64,000 nt of DNA from Anoplopoma fimbria (GCF_027596085.1 NC_072450.1:4525236-4589235), one strand, 5' to 3'; shown: positions 36,233 through 47,496, counted from the stretch's first letter. The notes: generated from the sequence alone by a model not told the origin. Numbers and translations are program-made.

Positions 36233-36430
36233 GAATAATTCTACATCTTGGTAAACGGGCTGGCTCTTACGGACAGTTGGCCAAGAAAAAACACATCACT
36301 CTCATGTCTGTACAGGAACTATGTATCTGCAGCCAGCTGCTCATTAGCCTAGCTTAGCATAAAGACTGGAAATGGGGCGGAACAGCTAGCCTGTCTCTGT
36401 CCAAAATTTAGATGGTATGTAAGTGACAAC
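36233..36430 (+). mobile_element. Teleost dispersed repeat (TAGCTTAGCATAAAGACTGG family)
   Basis: CTTGGTAAACGGGCTGGCTC, ACACATCACTCTCATGTCTG and CTAGCTTAGCATAAAGACTG, followed by GGAACAGCTAGCCTG and TCTGTCC, are hallmarks of a very common fish repeat. It abuts the preceding element with no spacer. The remembered continuation (GGTAACAAAATCCACC) appears at about 36974-36992, perhaps split off by another insertion. Confidence 0.55.
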
Positions 36431-37019
36431 TACAGTCCTTCCTGATATTATAATCTACTGTCTTTTATTGTTATGTAAGTCTTTAAAGAAGTATTGTGGT
36501 ATTCCTTTAAAAACCTTTGGTACGTTGAAATGGAAAACTTAATTTGTATCTACTCCTTCCCAATAAAAACATCCATATAGGGATTTCCCAAGTGAACTAT
36601 TGACATCTATTTGAAAACTATTGTGGTTACAAGTTTTTTTTCTGACACTAAGGAAACATCTGGAACATTCAGTAAACAGCTTTTCTGAGGGATGCTATTA
36701 TCGAGGTAATTACGGATACGAATTTTTCAGAAAAAGAGCAAAAATGTGAACTTTGGATTTTCTTTAGGAGTAGAGGGAAAAGACACGAAGATCAAGAGCT
36801 CTATCTTCATGTGCCATTACAGCTAACACAGTATGTAAAAGGGTTTTTTTAAGGGAAATATAGGAAAATAAAACACTGTCTTCATTAAAATATGTGATAT
36901 ATCTACTTCCAAAAAATAAAATACTGGCAATTTCTAATCATTTCATTCACGGGGCAACATCGCAGGTCCAAGAGAGGTAACAAAATCCACCGCTTCTCTG
37001 ACAAAACTGCACAAACCTC

Positions 37020-38331
37020 ATGTTTCAGTTTATGTCAAATAAACAAGTAGATGGATTTTTTTAATGTGCAGTATGTAAATAAAAAAAGGAAAAGAAAGAA
37101 GAATAAAACAAAACTGCCAAAATGGATGAAGAATGTTGGAGCAGCATTCACGACAATATGAGGAACATGATTGTATCAGCGAGGACAAACCGAACACAGA
37201 TGATCATGGTCGATGGTCATAACAGTCAAAGAAAGTAAGTATAAAGTCTCAAATTACTCTTATCTGCAACACATCGTAGGACACACAAGTATAAATGTCT
37301 GCTATTTACATTTTTTTTTTTTTCCTATTCAGTGTGCATCTATCACAACATTTTCCAGAAGTCCACAACATACAATAAATTCAGGGTTTCACCTTTGGTT
37401 ATGTAATTTTTAATCAAGGCTAGGTTTAAAAAAATATATAACACACGTCCATGTTACTTTTGCATACAGTTAAAGTGAAAACATATCGACAAAGCAGCTG
37501 GTCAGCTCTAAATTTGCATCTGAGGAAAAAAAAAACTAAGGTATTTCATCTTGACGGCGAAAAAGCCCGGCGAGTTTCACCCGCTTGCTTTTTTTTTCTG
37601 ATAGAAAGTGAGTGTGGCAGATATTTATGATAGTGTTTATGTGCCTGACATCTTTGCTTTGGTGTAAGTGGATCTTAATGTAAGAGGATATTCTTCTGAT
37701 GTATTTCAGTGTGTCGCATTGAGCCAGTTAATATATATATTTATACATATATATATATATGTCTCTTATGTCTCTCCCAGCCCTCTATACACGTTCTTAA
37801 TGAGGATTTTCATGTGTTATGACACCATGTGAATTAAGAGTCCGTCGCCAGCGTTTGAGTGAGCAACTCAGGCCAGCCTTGTTCGGTTGACAATATGAAA
37901 CAAGATAAAAAATAGATTAAGTCGCACTGCCGACTGGGCCAAGCAGAGAGCAAACTCGCCGTTTAGTAACCAGATGACACCTACGAAAGCCGACCCAACT
38001 AAAACATTATGTCGACGATACAACCAAAAAACGTTATCTCTATCATATTAAAATATTCACATCTGTTCCTTTACAAGACACTTACAAGAAAAAAAACAAA
38101 AAACATCTTTGAACTCTGAACTATAAGTCTCTTAGTTTCATCACGTCGTACGTCTGTATATGCGTAGTAATTAAGGCAATCATTTTGGGCCGCGGACTTA
38201 CTCATTTTGCCAACTCCAGTCTCAACCCTCCGGGGGGATTGGTCACCGATGTCACACAGCAGCTCCCGCTCGTCCAAACAAGCGCCGAGGTCCAGTCCGG
38301 TCGTTGTTGCTTTTTTAAAATTATTATCATC
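37020..38331. other. Non-coding stretch, possible 3' UTR side
   Basis: Unique AT-rich sequence, with an AT-rich microsatellite-like run at 37731-37760. If the exon candidate at 38332-38473 is real, this stretch would be its 3' untranslated region on the minus strand. I did not find a clear polyadenylation signal close to the stop codon. Confidence 0.3.
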
Positions 38332-38473
38332 TCAGTCTCCGCTCGTGCTAGAGGTGAAACCAGTCTCAATGTTTTTGCTTGCTCTCTGCGATTTCCAGAG
38401 ATGAGGGGGTCGGTTGGGTGGTGGGGTCTGGGGAGGTTCGGGGGGGTACTCCTTCTTCCTGTAACTGGCAGCG
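38332..38473 (-). CDS. Candidate terminal coding exon, unrecognised protein
   Basis: On the minus strand a long pyrimidine tract (TTTCTCTCTCTCTCTTTTC) and TGCAG give a strong acceptor ending at 38474. The frame beyond it stays open for 46 codons to a TGA at 38334-38332. The translation contains SYRKKEYPPEPPQTPPPNRP followed by a basic/serine stretch ending FTSSTSGD. A short proline-rich, charged end of this kind would suit the cytoplasmic tail of a membrane or adaptor protein with SH3-type PxxP sites, but I do not recognise the family. The intron phase would leave one base of a split codon in this exon. No partner exon is identified upstream (higher coordinates), and the opposite strand is also open here. 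It may be chance next to a CT repeat. Confidence 0.22.
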
Positions 38474-38479
38474 CTGCAG

Positions 38480-39005
38480 AAAAGAGAGAGAGAGAAACAG
38501 GAAAGGGATGTAAATCTGTCATCATTCTTGAGGAAAACGTTTCTGTGCATATTTTCCTTTTCCCACCCCAGAGGCTGGGCAAGACGCATCACACTTAAGA
38601 TAATCATCGGGGTCATTAAGCAGCAACTCCCTCTGATGCACCCAGAGGAGGGGGGTAGGTCTGAGGTCTGTTATACACAGTAGAATAATACGGTACTTTC
38701 ATTTTTTTACTTTCGATTTATCAATATCGTACCTTTAAAAGACAGTTCCCCCATCTGTTTCACCCTTAAGTAGCTCAAAGGTTGTTTGAATAATCGTATC
38801 TCACTTTGTCTGACAGTTTCATATTCATCTGTCAGCCTGCTCAAGTTCATTATTGAAGAGATACATAGAAAAAGACAAGGCGTAGAACGGATATTTTACT
38901 GTTTTCCATTGTCTTTTGACTTATATATAATATAAAATGACGATTGTTGTCGGTTGTTATGGTAACAACACACGAGCCAGTCCGCTGTTCAGATCAATTT
39001 GTGTA
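38480..39005. other. Non-coding stretch, no gene recognised
   Basis: No exon or recognised repeat apart from a short AG run at about 38485-38496. Confidence 0.4.
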
Positions 39006-39010
39006 AAAAG

Positions 39011-39285
39011 TGTAGCATCAAAGCATGGTGGAGTTAACAAGTAACGGATGGCTAACTAGCCAGCTGTCCGTTAGTTAGCCAGCTTTAATGCTAATTCAGT
39101 TCACTGCATGTTTGGTGTCTTCCTGCTAAACCTTAAGTCAGTGAGTTCGTTTATACGTTAGTTAGCCGCATACAACAGTCGTAAAAGCATTGGTCTCAAA
39201 CAAAAATGGCCGCCACTCTGACCATCCTGCATGGTATATTGGAATGGGAATGTCCGTTCAACTACTATTCTATTTCTATGAATAT
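39011..39285 (-). mobile_element. Repeat C, copy 2
   Basis: Read on the minus strand from 39285, ATAGAAATAGAATAGTAGTTG is followed by a GGCGGCCATTTTTGTTTGAG block, GCTAACTAAC words, and GGCTAGTTAGCCATCC, then CACCATGCTTTGATGCTACA at 39011. This parallels the left 240 bp of copy 1 (33064-33300) in the same order. The palindrome here is less symmetric than in copy 1. Confidence 0.6.
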
Positions 39286-39289
39286 ATAT

Positions 39290-39920
39290 ATTAAATATTC
39301 AAGCCAAAGGCTCCATATGTTTTATGGCTGCATCATTCTGTCAAACCAACATATTCCAGATGTTGAAGCACTGGTATTGGAGCACTGAAGCAACACTCTG
39401 TTGTTATTTTGGGCTCTTATAATTTCCCTTCTAGCTTTTGTTCCCTACGTGAGTTTGAAGGCACTAATTGAAAAACTAATTTGGACAAAGCTAATATGTG
39501 TAATCATTTCATGGACATATTTGGTGTCTTCGGGATCATTAGTTGTTCAGCATTAGTTTGTAATGTGTGTACTGGTGGGCAGCTGGGGTTAATGGTACGT
39601 CAATTCACTTCAACACAGCTGTATCTATCCATTCAAGGGAAATCACATTCATCATGTTGCAAAAAAAAAAAATCTGTTAATCACGACGTTAAACAGTTCA
39701 GAAGCTACACACTTAAAAACTAAATGTAGAATGGTTTATAAATATATAAATAAATACATATAGATATATAACCATCCCCTAAAAACAGTAATGATAAAGC
39801 CAAACAATAACAGAAAAGAAACATGGTTGGCAGAAGGCATTAAAGATTGTGTTGTGTGTTGTTTAAAGCATGAACACAATTGTTCCATAACCTTTAATTT
39901 AAGTGTTTATTACTGTAACC
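39290..39920. other. Non-coding stretch, no gene recognised
   Basis: AT-rich unique sequence with an A-run at 39660-39671 and an ATA-rich patch at about 39735-39770. No exon is supported. Confidence 0.4.
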
Positions 39921-39929
39921 ATAAAAAAG

Positions 39930-40055
39930 CGAAAGTCCCCTGACCTTAACAAAGTAAACATTTAAACCCAAACCACAATGTTTCCATGGATCTAATCAGG
40001 TTGCTCTTCTGCCTGAACTTAACCAAACCTTTAAACAAAGTGTTGTCACATCAAA
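39930..40055 (-). repeat. Possible repeat B fragment (decayed)
   Basis: Minus-strand words GGTTTGGTTAAGTTCAGGC and TTGTGGTTTGGGTTTAAATG resemble the TTAGGTTTAGG module of repeat B. No leader block is recognisable, so this is tentative. Confidence 0.35.
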
Positions 40056-40184
40056 ATCAGTTGTGCATGTCCATAATGACATCTCTATAATTATGTCTTA
40101 TGACTTTATTACTTAAAGCTATCACTGACATTAATGCTTTTCTGAAACATATGAAAGAATGATCCATGTTCATGCTCTGTTTGA

Positions 40185-40395
40185 GGATGACCTCCTGATT
40201 TTGTATGTCTTATTATTATATATTTATTTTTAATTGTTTGTTTGTTTTGTTGTCATATTTGGCATAATTTAAATGATCTTGTTATTTTGTTTCTTGCTAA
40301 ATGTTTTGTCTAATTGTGTTTGTATTGTTTAATCGTGGTTGGCCTTGAAAACAAGATGGTACATCTCAAGGGGCTTTCCTCATAAAAAAGAAGAA
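40185..40395 (+). mobile_element. Non-LTR retrotransposon 3' end (weak)
   Basis: A T-rich stretch with TTGTTTGTTTTGTTGTC is followed by TTGGCCTTGAAAACAAGATGG and TACATCTCAAGGGGCTTTCC and then ATAAAAAAG. The arrangement resembles the terminal part of LINE 3' UTRs in fish that end before a TAAATAAAGG-type tail. No coding remnant is visible. Confidence 0.4.
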
Positions 40396-40399
40396 CAGT

Positions 40400-41440
40400 G
40401 ATTTTTTTTTTTGGAAAGCCCAGACAAATGATGACGTCATAGGAGGATTCTCGTGATGTCCTAAAGGCGGCAAAAATAATGAACTTTTCAAAAAAAATCT
40501 CAATATCCTCAAACATCTCGTTAATGGTTTTGAAAATCACAAGGAAACGTTAATTGAACAAACCTGCAGCAAAAATCTGCATAAAAATCACAAGTGGTAG
40601 ACCGTAAACCTTTTTTACAATTTAATGACAGCTGCAATCACCGCTTCAAAGTTAACGTTACGTTCAGATAAATACAAATAAGCAGCATATGTGGGCTGTA
40701 AAAGCAGATCTCCAATCATGCAGACAAAACCATCTGTGCCCAAAAAGCGGAAAAAGAATGATTTAATTTGTCGATCGGTAAAGCCTGGGGGATCATGGGA
40801 AATTCATGCCAAACTGCAGGTGTGCCCGGTCAGAGAGTAAAAACCAAAAAGAAGGCGAACTGCAGAGACGAAGAGGGAAAAAAAAGTGGTGGAGTTTGAA
40901 AACAAACCAACACAACACAAGCTGCTGCTCAGTGGCACTCGGCCCGGCGTTGAACCTCCTCCGTCGCCGTGTTTGTAATGCTGATTTAGGCCGAAATTAA
41001 AATTCCTCCTCCGCCAAGTGTTTGTGTTATTCTGGCAACCCCGACTCCTGCAGGGCTGAAAAACATGTCATAGAATAACATGTTCTGTGTTGTCGCCGTT
41101 TGTGCTTATTAAGACGCAGCATATTAGAGACAAGCGTCCTCTCTTAAACTGAGCAGCTGTTGTATAATTCTCCACCTCGATAATTTGAGGATTTCCACAA
41201 AGTCTCCCAGGAGTTGGGAGACATTATGTATGCAATCAGAGCTGCAGCAGGCACAAGGCAATTACGACAAACACACTGAGTGTTTTCTTTTTATATCTAA
41301 TTCCCTTATTAAGACTTAAGAGCTAAACCTGCGGTTGTTTACATTATAACATCCTGTACCTGTAATGATAAGAGGACAAATATAGAATCCAATATTCAAG
41401 TTGGTATAAACACAGAAAATATTACAGTGCAGCCATGAGT
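40400..41440. other. Non-coding stretch, possible conserved pieces
   Basis: No exon is supported. About 41080-41260 is non-repetitive, balanced in composition and contains several ATTA/TTAT words, making it one of the better candidates here for conserved non-coding sequence. Confidence 0.35.
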
Positions 41441-41448
41441 GGAATTCA

Positions 41449-41578
41449 TGAGATTGTAGGATATTGTCATTATTATACAGTATCCTGAGAAAATAAAATA
41501 AAATAAGTTGTTTACAGTAGAGTACAGGTGTTAGTTTCAACGTAAAAGCACCTCCTTTGTGGATACAGTTTAAATTGG
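41449..41578 (-). mobile_element. Partial copy of the TTAA-bounded element
   Basis: The reverse complement of this stretch matches the left part of the element at 43258-43743 over about 128 bp with only a few differences. The match runs from TTTAAACTGTATCCACAAAGG through CACCTGTACTCTACTG and TTTATTTTATTTTCTCAGG to AATATCCTACAATCTCA. It lacks the terminal AGGGGACA and everything right of the match, so it is a fragment. Confidence 0.85.
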
Positions 41579-42096
41579 CAGAGGGCAATACATACTTAAC
41601 ATAGTACAACACCAAAATACACATTGATAAAAAAGTATTAAGTTTGTGCCAAGTTAGGACGGGTGACCCATGCTGTGATCCCTGCTGAGGTTCAAAGTTG
41701 ATGTTCCAGCACAATTAACTGTAACACACCTTGATGTGATATTTTATGCAAATTTTATACAACAAATTAGGCTTAATTTCTGTCTAATGTGAGTGATTTG
41801 TTGTTGGAGGAACTTTGCTGGAATGAGTTTACTGAAGGTGAATAATGGGAACAGAGCGACAGTCTGACAGCCAAACGAGATTTATAAATTTACATCACCA
41901 GAATTAATTAATAATACCCTTTTTAGAGACTAAGAAAAGTATATTAAAATGGTCATCAAGTCGGGATAAAAGTAAAGTTGATGGATTCACAGGAGAACTG
42001 TCACAGACTTGCATTTAATATTTGAATTTCCATCAAACATAACCATTATATTTCCCTTACCTTAAAGTCTTTCATTTGTCTAACCCTGACGTTACC

Positions 42097-42270
42097 TTAA
42101 AGGATAATTCCGGTTTATTTCAACCTGTCATATTTCCCATAAATATGGCTTTTGTGACTCTACGGCTCCTGCTATCTTCTCACTCACTACCTTCTTTGGA
42201 GTGATTCGGGGTGAAACGAGGACTCGTGCCAAACAGCAACAAGCTGAGGGAGACCCATAAAGGTTTTTCC
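42097..42270 (+). repeat. Teleost dispersed repeat (ATTCCGGTTTATTTCAACCTG family)
   Basis: TTAAAGGATAATTCCGG and TTTATTTCAACCTG open an abundant fish repeat that I recall from percomorph genomes. The body (TTCTTTGGAGTGATTCGGGG, GCAACAAGCTGAGGGAG) continues to about 42270. The far end and any target duplication are not clear. Confidence 0.5.
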
Positions 42271-42274
42271 AATT

Positions 42275-43250
42275 AAACATGCTTGTTACATGCATGACCT
42301 CAAACACCTTTCTCTAAATCTGACCATTAAAAGTAACCACAGAAAGAAACGGCCTAAAAAGGCAATTATGGCTTTCTGCTAATTATATTTCTGCAAAGAT
42401 GCACATAAATGTATTGTTCAGCTGAGCGGTTGATCTAGCTTCCTGTCCAGAGACTGATTCAAATCACAACCTGACATTATACCACAACGTACTGCTGATT
42501 GATGATCAATATTGGCAGATACAGATCCCCTTGTTGTTGATTATAGTAGCTCCATCTGTCACAAAAATCATTTAAATTGCTCTAAATCAGTGTATTCCAT
42601 AAAAAAATTCTAGTTATTATCCTTTTACTTTGTTATAGTCATAAATAGTGTTTTTTTTCTTCTTCATAAAAAAACACCCAATACAAATGATGAGGAAATA
42701 AAGCATATTTTACTAAACATCGGTGGATTCTTGTGCCATACCTGTCTATTTGTAAGTCATGTACCTGGCCTGTCATGCACCTTTCACTTCTGTAGCCCAG
42801 CAGGAGGCAGGACTGTTTTCAGTGCCATGCAGAGCTCCATTCATCTCAAAACCCACCGTCACTTTGTGGCACCGCCTCCTCCAGGCAAAGCCACGAGCAC
42901 CAAGTTAAACCTGTTGAGATCTACAAAACCATCTGCCACCCAGAAGCCCACCACTACTCTCAATCTAAAACCCCGGGAGCTTCTTTTTTATGTCAGATTG
43001 GATTTAAAATCGTTATAAAATCATTATGGTGTTTGCAGAAAAAGACGGAACCTGCAGGTACGCTGTTACATGTGGGAAGATTTTTACAGCCCCGAAGCTC
43101 GAAGTGATATCAACATAACTGCAGGGGGTTGATAGGAGTTAATACATCCTAATGACTCAACAGTTATTTCACCTGATATCTTCATTTCACTGTTTCCAGA
43201 ACAAACACGAGAAATTCGACTCCCATTAGATTTGTTCAGCGTCTGTTGTT
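42275..43250. other. Non-coding stretch with a weak exon candidate
   Basis: A plus-strand frame from a CACTTCTGTAG acceptor-like site at 42795 stays open to TAA at 43018, with a basic, Pro/Thr-rich translation. I do not recognise it and treat it only as a finding. The rest is AT-rich, with T-runs near 42650. Confidence 0.3.
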
Positions 43251-43257
43251 GTGTCCT

Positions 43258-43743
43258 TTAAAGGGGACATATCATGTTCCTTTAAACTGTATCCACAAAG
43301 GAGGTGCTTTTACATAGAAACTAACACCTGTACTCTACTGTAAACAACTTTTTTTATTTTATTTTCTCAGGATACTGTATAATAATGACAATATCCTACA
43401 ATCTCAGAACATGTTTTACATTCTTTTATCGTCAAAAAACATGTTATTTTCCTCTGCTGTCTGTCTGAATATACCTGTATCCACCCTCTGTTTAAGCTAC
43501 TGTCTCTTTAAGCCCCCCTCCCGAAAAAAAGACCGGTCTGCCCATATTTGCTAGCGAGAAAAATATGGCCCATCTTTGCAAGTGACAGAGGAAGGGGAGC
43601 CACTACATCCGATTGGTTATTTGATTCACCACAAAAAGAACTGACTGGTTGTCCTATTTCACAGTTGGTAGTTGCTCCAGATACCCAAATGTATGTGCAC
43701 AAGCACTGAAAAAGTGTGTATTTCTGTATTTTGTCCCCTTTAA
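43258..43743. mobile_element. TTAA-bounded non-autonomous DNA element
   Basis: The left end TTAAAGGGGACATATCATG (43258-) and right end TGTCCCCTTTAA (to 43743) are inverted. Taking TTAA as the duplicated target leaves AGGGGACA / TGTCCCCT as the terminal inverted repeats. The body contains GTCTCTTTAAGCCCCCCTCC and TATCCACCCTCTGTTTAAGC. This matches, from memory, a large percomorph family that also includes the segment at 47728-48056. A TTAA target suggests a piggyBac-type mobiliser, but this is inference from the ends alone. No transposase is encoded. Confidence 0.7.
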
Positions 43744-43744
43744 C

Positions 43745-44085
43745 AAATGACCAAATCAATGCTAAGTAGGATGGGAAAATGCTGCCATCATCTTTCATCG
43801 CTACGGTCATGTAAAATAGCAACAAAACTATGGCAAGCATTTAGTAGATCAATGCATATGTACAATTTGCATGTCCATTTACAGAAATAACTGAAGAAAC
43901 AAAGTGAAACACGTAGCTAGTCTGCTGTACTTACTTATGATAAGTGGCAGGTGTCATGAGACATTTCACTCCTAACAGGGCTCAACAGTAAGGATTGCCT
44001 GTTTGCCAGGGGCAAGTAAAATGCCACTTTGGGCTCGTAAATCTAGCAACTCACATAGATGAAACACATTGTTTTCTGATGATGG
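43745..44085. other. Non-coding stretch, no gene recognised
   Basis: Unique AT-rich sequence; nothing recognised. Confidence 0.4.
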
Positions 44086-44089
44086 AAGT

Positions 44090-44162
44090 AGCTAAAGAGT
44101 GAGCTATCTCGCTTCCTTCTCATGTCTGTTGAGAGTTGCAAATGCTCAGTACCGATCCGGCA
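44090..44162 (+). repeat. Fragment of a teleost dispersed repeat
   Basis: AGCTAAAGAGTGAGCTATCTC, CTTCTCATGTCTGTTGAGAG and TTGCAAATGCTCAGTA follow the order of the internal part of a common fish element (AGAGTGAGACATCTC, then TTGGGAGTCGCACATGCGCAG). Both ends are missing. Confidence 0.4.
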
Positions 44163-44169
44163 CTCGACA

Positions 44170-47100
44170 GGAAATGGCGGCGGGTAAAGACAAAGTTTAT
44201 GAGCTGAAGTGCAAGCGAACATTTCATTTATCTTGGAAACAGGAGTTTAGTTGGGTGGCGTTAGAAGATGTGGACGAAACCCCAGATTCATTTACTTAAA
44301 TAAAGATTCAACATGTTATGTAAAATAAAATAAAACTCTTTGTATAGGGGCAATTGACTTATAGAGACATTTCAAGATGATCTGTGAGCTGACTTTATAT
44401 CAGCTCTCTGACATTTGATGGTGACCATTAAGACAGCTCTGCCCACAAAGGTACATGAGTGATAAATGAATGCCAATATTACTGCTATGAATAACCACAG
44501 CCGAGCATCATGTCAGTGAATAAGGACAGACGCTCATGTCCTCTGTGATCCAGACAGAAGATGAATTTGTGCCTTAAATCTACTATATCTGTATTCACGG
44601 CTGCATGCGAGTGGACATCAGGCTCATGCATCTGCACCTGGTTTCACAATGATCGAGAGTCATTCAACGTGAAAGTACAACGCGTGCAGAGCCGTAGCGT
44701 CTGCAGCTCAGAGTGGAACAAAACTCCTCAGCGGGGCAGATAGGTGAAGACACCGGCTGTAAATACCATCGCAGCCGAAATCAAGTCTGGAAATGAGACT
44801 TAACAGCTTCTCATTACTCGTTATCGTTATCGCTCGCACATGACGCGCCCTCGGGCATCAACCCCGCGGCCTCCTGCGACCTCTGAGGTGGCAAATCTTT
44901 TTCTACAAGGCAGTTAAAAGACAAATGTGTCTTTATACAACACGGGTGTTATTGGTCGAGTTAATCTCCAAGAAGAGCTCGTGAGGTTTAATGTGAGGTC
45001 GTCTAGTTAACAACTTCCTCCTCTACAAAATACATAAAAAAAATTGGTACAATGAATAATGCTGTTTCTTTTATATGTATATAAAGGGGTGTTTTGGTTT
45101 TTCAATCTTGTATAACAGTGTTTGGAACTTGCTTCTTGTGGCATCAAGGTGGAAATTAGTGCTATAAAACTAAGCCAATATTCATATCATTTTAATTAGA
45201 AACGTGTGTGTTGAGATGAGTGGATGCACAGAGACACCAACAACATCTTTAACGTACAGAATTTTGGCTTCAGGGGAAAAATAATACATTCCCATGCAGA
45301 TGTACTGATGCAATGAGGCACGTCCTTGTCAATGTCCCTGTCATCTTTTGTGCTCTGCTTTCAAATCCCTACAACTAGTTCTTCAGTGTTGCACCTTCTT
45401 GTTCTGCCACAGGTAGAAAACACTGTCACCTCACCTTTCACCCTCTTTAACTAGAACTAGCATGATTATGACAGTTTGCACTTAAGCTCTCCCTCTCTCT
45501 CTTTTTTTTTGGTTAATACTCTCATCTAAATCTCCTCCTGATCTGTGCGTCACAAGTACTTTAGAAACGATCATCATCAAAGCACCGAGAGCGAGAGAGC
45601 CTCACGGGCAAATCACATGTTCATTTTTTCTTCATAAGACGCCTCAATGCTGCCTGAGTACAACAGAGCATGTTTGTTAGGTAGTTTAATCACAGACGTG
45701 ACTTTAACCGCCCTTTATTTAAGAGTTCAGACGTTCTTGGGTATCATGGCGGTGAGACACAAATGTTTACAAGCACCTCAGGAAGTTTTAAAAATCACCC
45801 CGTGCAGATTTTGCCGGATCAACAAATCGCTGCAAGTTTTTAAACGTTTGAACCGTGACAACCGCGACATGTTGTGCGTGTTTGCAATTTTCCACAAATC
45901 GCTGTAATTGTTACACAGCAATTACCAATCTGATCAAAAGACTCACATCAACAAATCCTTTTTTCTTTTACTCATCACTGATTAATAAAAAGAAAATGTT
46001 CAGGCAATATCAAAAACTAAATAAGAAGAAGGGTTATGTTTTTCAAAACCTGGACAGAAAAACTGACATGAAATAAATAAAATAATCCTGCGGGGAGTGA
46101 CTTTAGGAGAGTGCACATGCACATGTAGCACGGTGCCTGGCTTCCCGCTCGCTGACACTAATCCAAAGGCAGCGGGGGATTTTCTGCCTCTTGCTGCTTC
46201 TTGCCTCACACCCCTGCAGGGCTCGCAGATCCACACTGACTTTCCCTTTCACGCACACACACACGCACATATACATAAACGAAACACACGATAGACTATA
46301 AATATTCAGGCCAGGATCGGCGGTATACGTGCAGCACAATGCACGCCGGGGACACAACACACACACTGTGCTTGTTTCATCCCTAACACCGAGATCTCCC
46401 GTCAGCACTTTTCTGTGGGAAAAAGAAACCAAAAAAAAAAAAAACGAACACATCTGCTCATCTGATTCCGGTCATTTAGTCAGACTTGACTGTTTTCCTT
46501 TTCTTGTGCTTACTCATTAGATGTGTTAGCTCCCGCACGGCGAGCCGAGCTTCAGGTGTTGAGTGTTTTGTTTATGTTTGTGTGTGAGGGTGAGAGCTGC
46601 TGCTTGGAGAGCACAAGTGCAACACAACCGAGTCACATTACACCACGATGGACTGTCACAGCGAATTAAAGGCAGGACAAAAAAATAAATAAAAATGGAG
46701 GCAGCGGTCAGGACGCTCTGGTTCACCATAAACTAGCCACATAGAAGGCAGAGCAGCCACCATGAAGGATTTATAGGACTACTGAGGACAATATAAGAGC
46801 ATTGTACCTTCCCTAGTTATTGTTATTTTCATTCCTTCCCTGAACTAGAAGACATCCATCGTCCAAATGTACTGTTCTGTCTTTGACTTACATAACCAAC
46901 GTACAGTACAGTAACATGTAGCATGAAACCAGGCAAAGAAGCAGCTGAAAACTGGGCTAGCGCCAATTACTTCCCTGCCTGCAGGCAAACAATCTATATG
47001 TTTGGATTGTTTTTTTTCTCTTTTTTTCCCTGTGACACTGATGAAAAGAGACAACAGCTCTTATCTAATCTTTTAGCCCCACAAGTCACGGACAGAACCA

Positions 47101-47310
47101 AAGCTGAGTCCAAAAAATGTCAAAGTTGGGATTGTTTTTCAGAATTGGAAACACAACTTGACTGATTAGAATAAATTGGCAGGAAATGGAGGGAAAGAAA
47201 ATGCAAATGCAACTGAAATACAATGTTGGTTGGAGGCGATTTATTACTGCACTGCATGTGCATTTTAATTGAGAGTATTTAATGAATCCATATCGAGTTA
47301 GAGGAGGGTT
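44170..47310. other. Non-coding stretch, no gene recognised
   Basis: No exon or recognised transposable element. A (CT)n run lies at about 45488-45502, an A-run at 46431-46444 and short CA runs at about 46255-46265. The 116-codon minus frame at 46453-46103 starts in a low-complexity stretch and resembles nothing known. Confidence 0.4.
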
Positions 47311-47334
47311 TGTTAGGCTATACGTGTCTCTTCA

Positions 47335-47480
47335 GCCTGAGAAGTCTCAACAACTATTGAATGAATTGCCATGAAACACTCCTGATCTCTAGAGGATCAA
47401 TTATAATCACAACATCAACATGTTAGCATTGCCACTGTGAGTGAGAGCCTCTAGCATGGCTAGACTCAGGGTCTTATTAA
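47335..47480 (+). repeat. Teleost dispersed repeat (TCTCAACAACTATTG family)
   Basis: AGTCTCAACAACTATTGAATG, GAATTGCCATGAAA, AACATGTTAGCATTGCC and CTCTAGCATGGCTAGACTC keep the order of an abundant fish repeat that carries the phrase CAACTATTGGATGGATTGCC. The copy is internally shortened. Confidence 0.6.
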
Positions 47481-47496
47481 CAGTTTAATGCTACAG

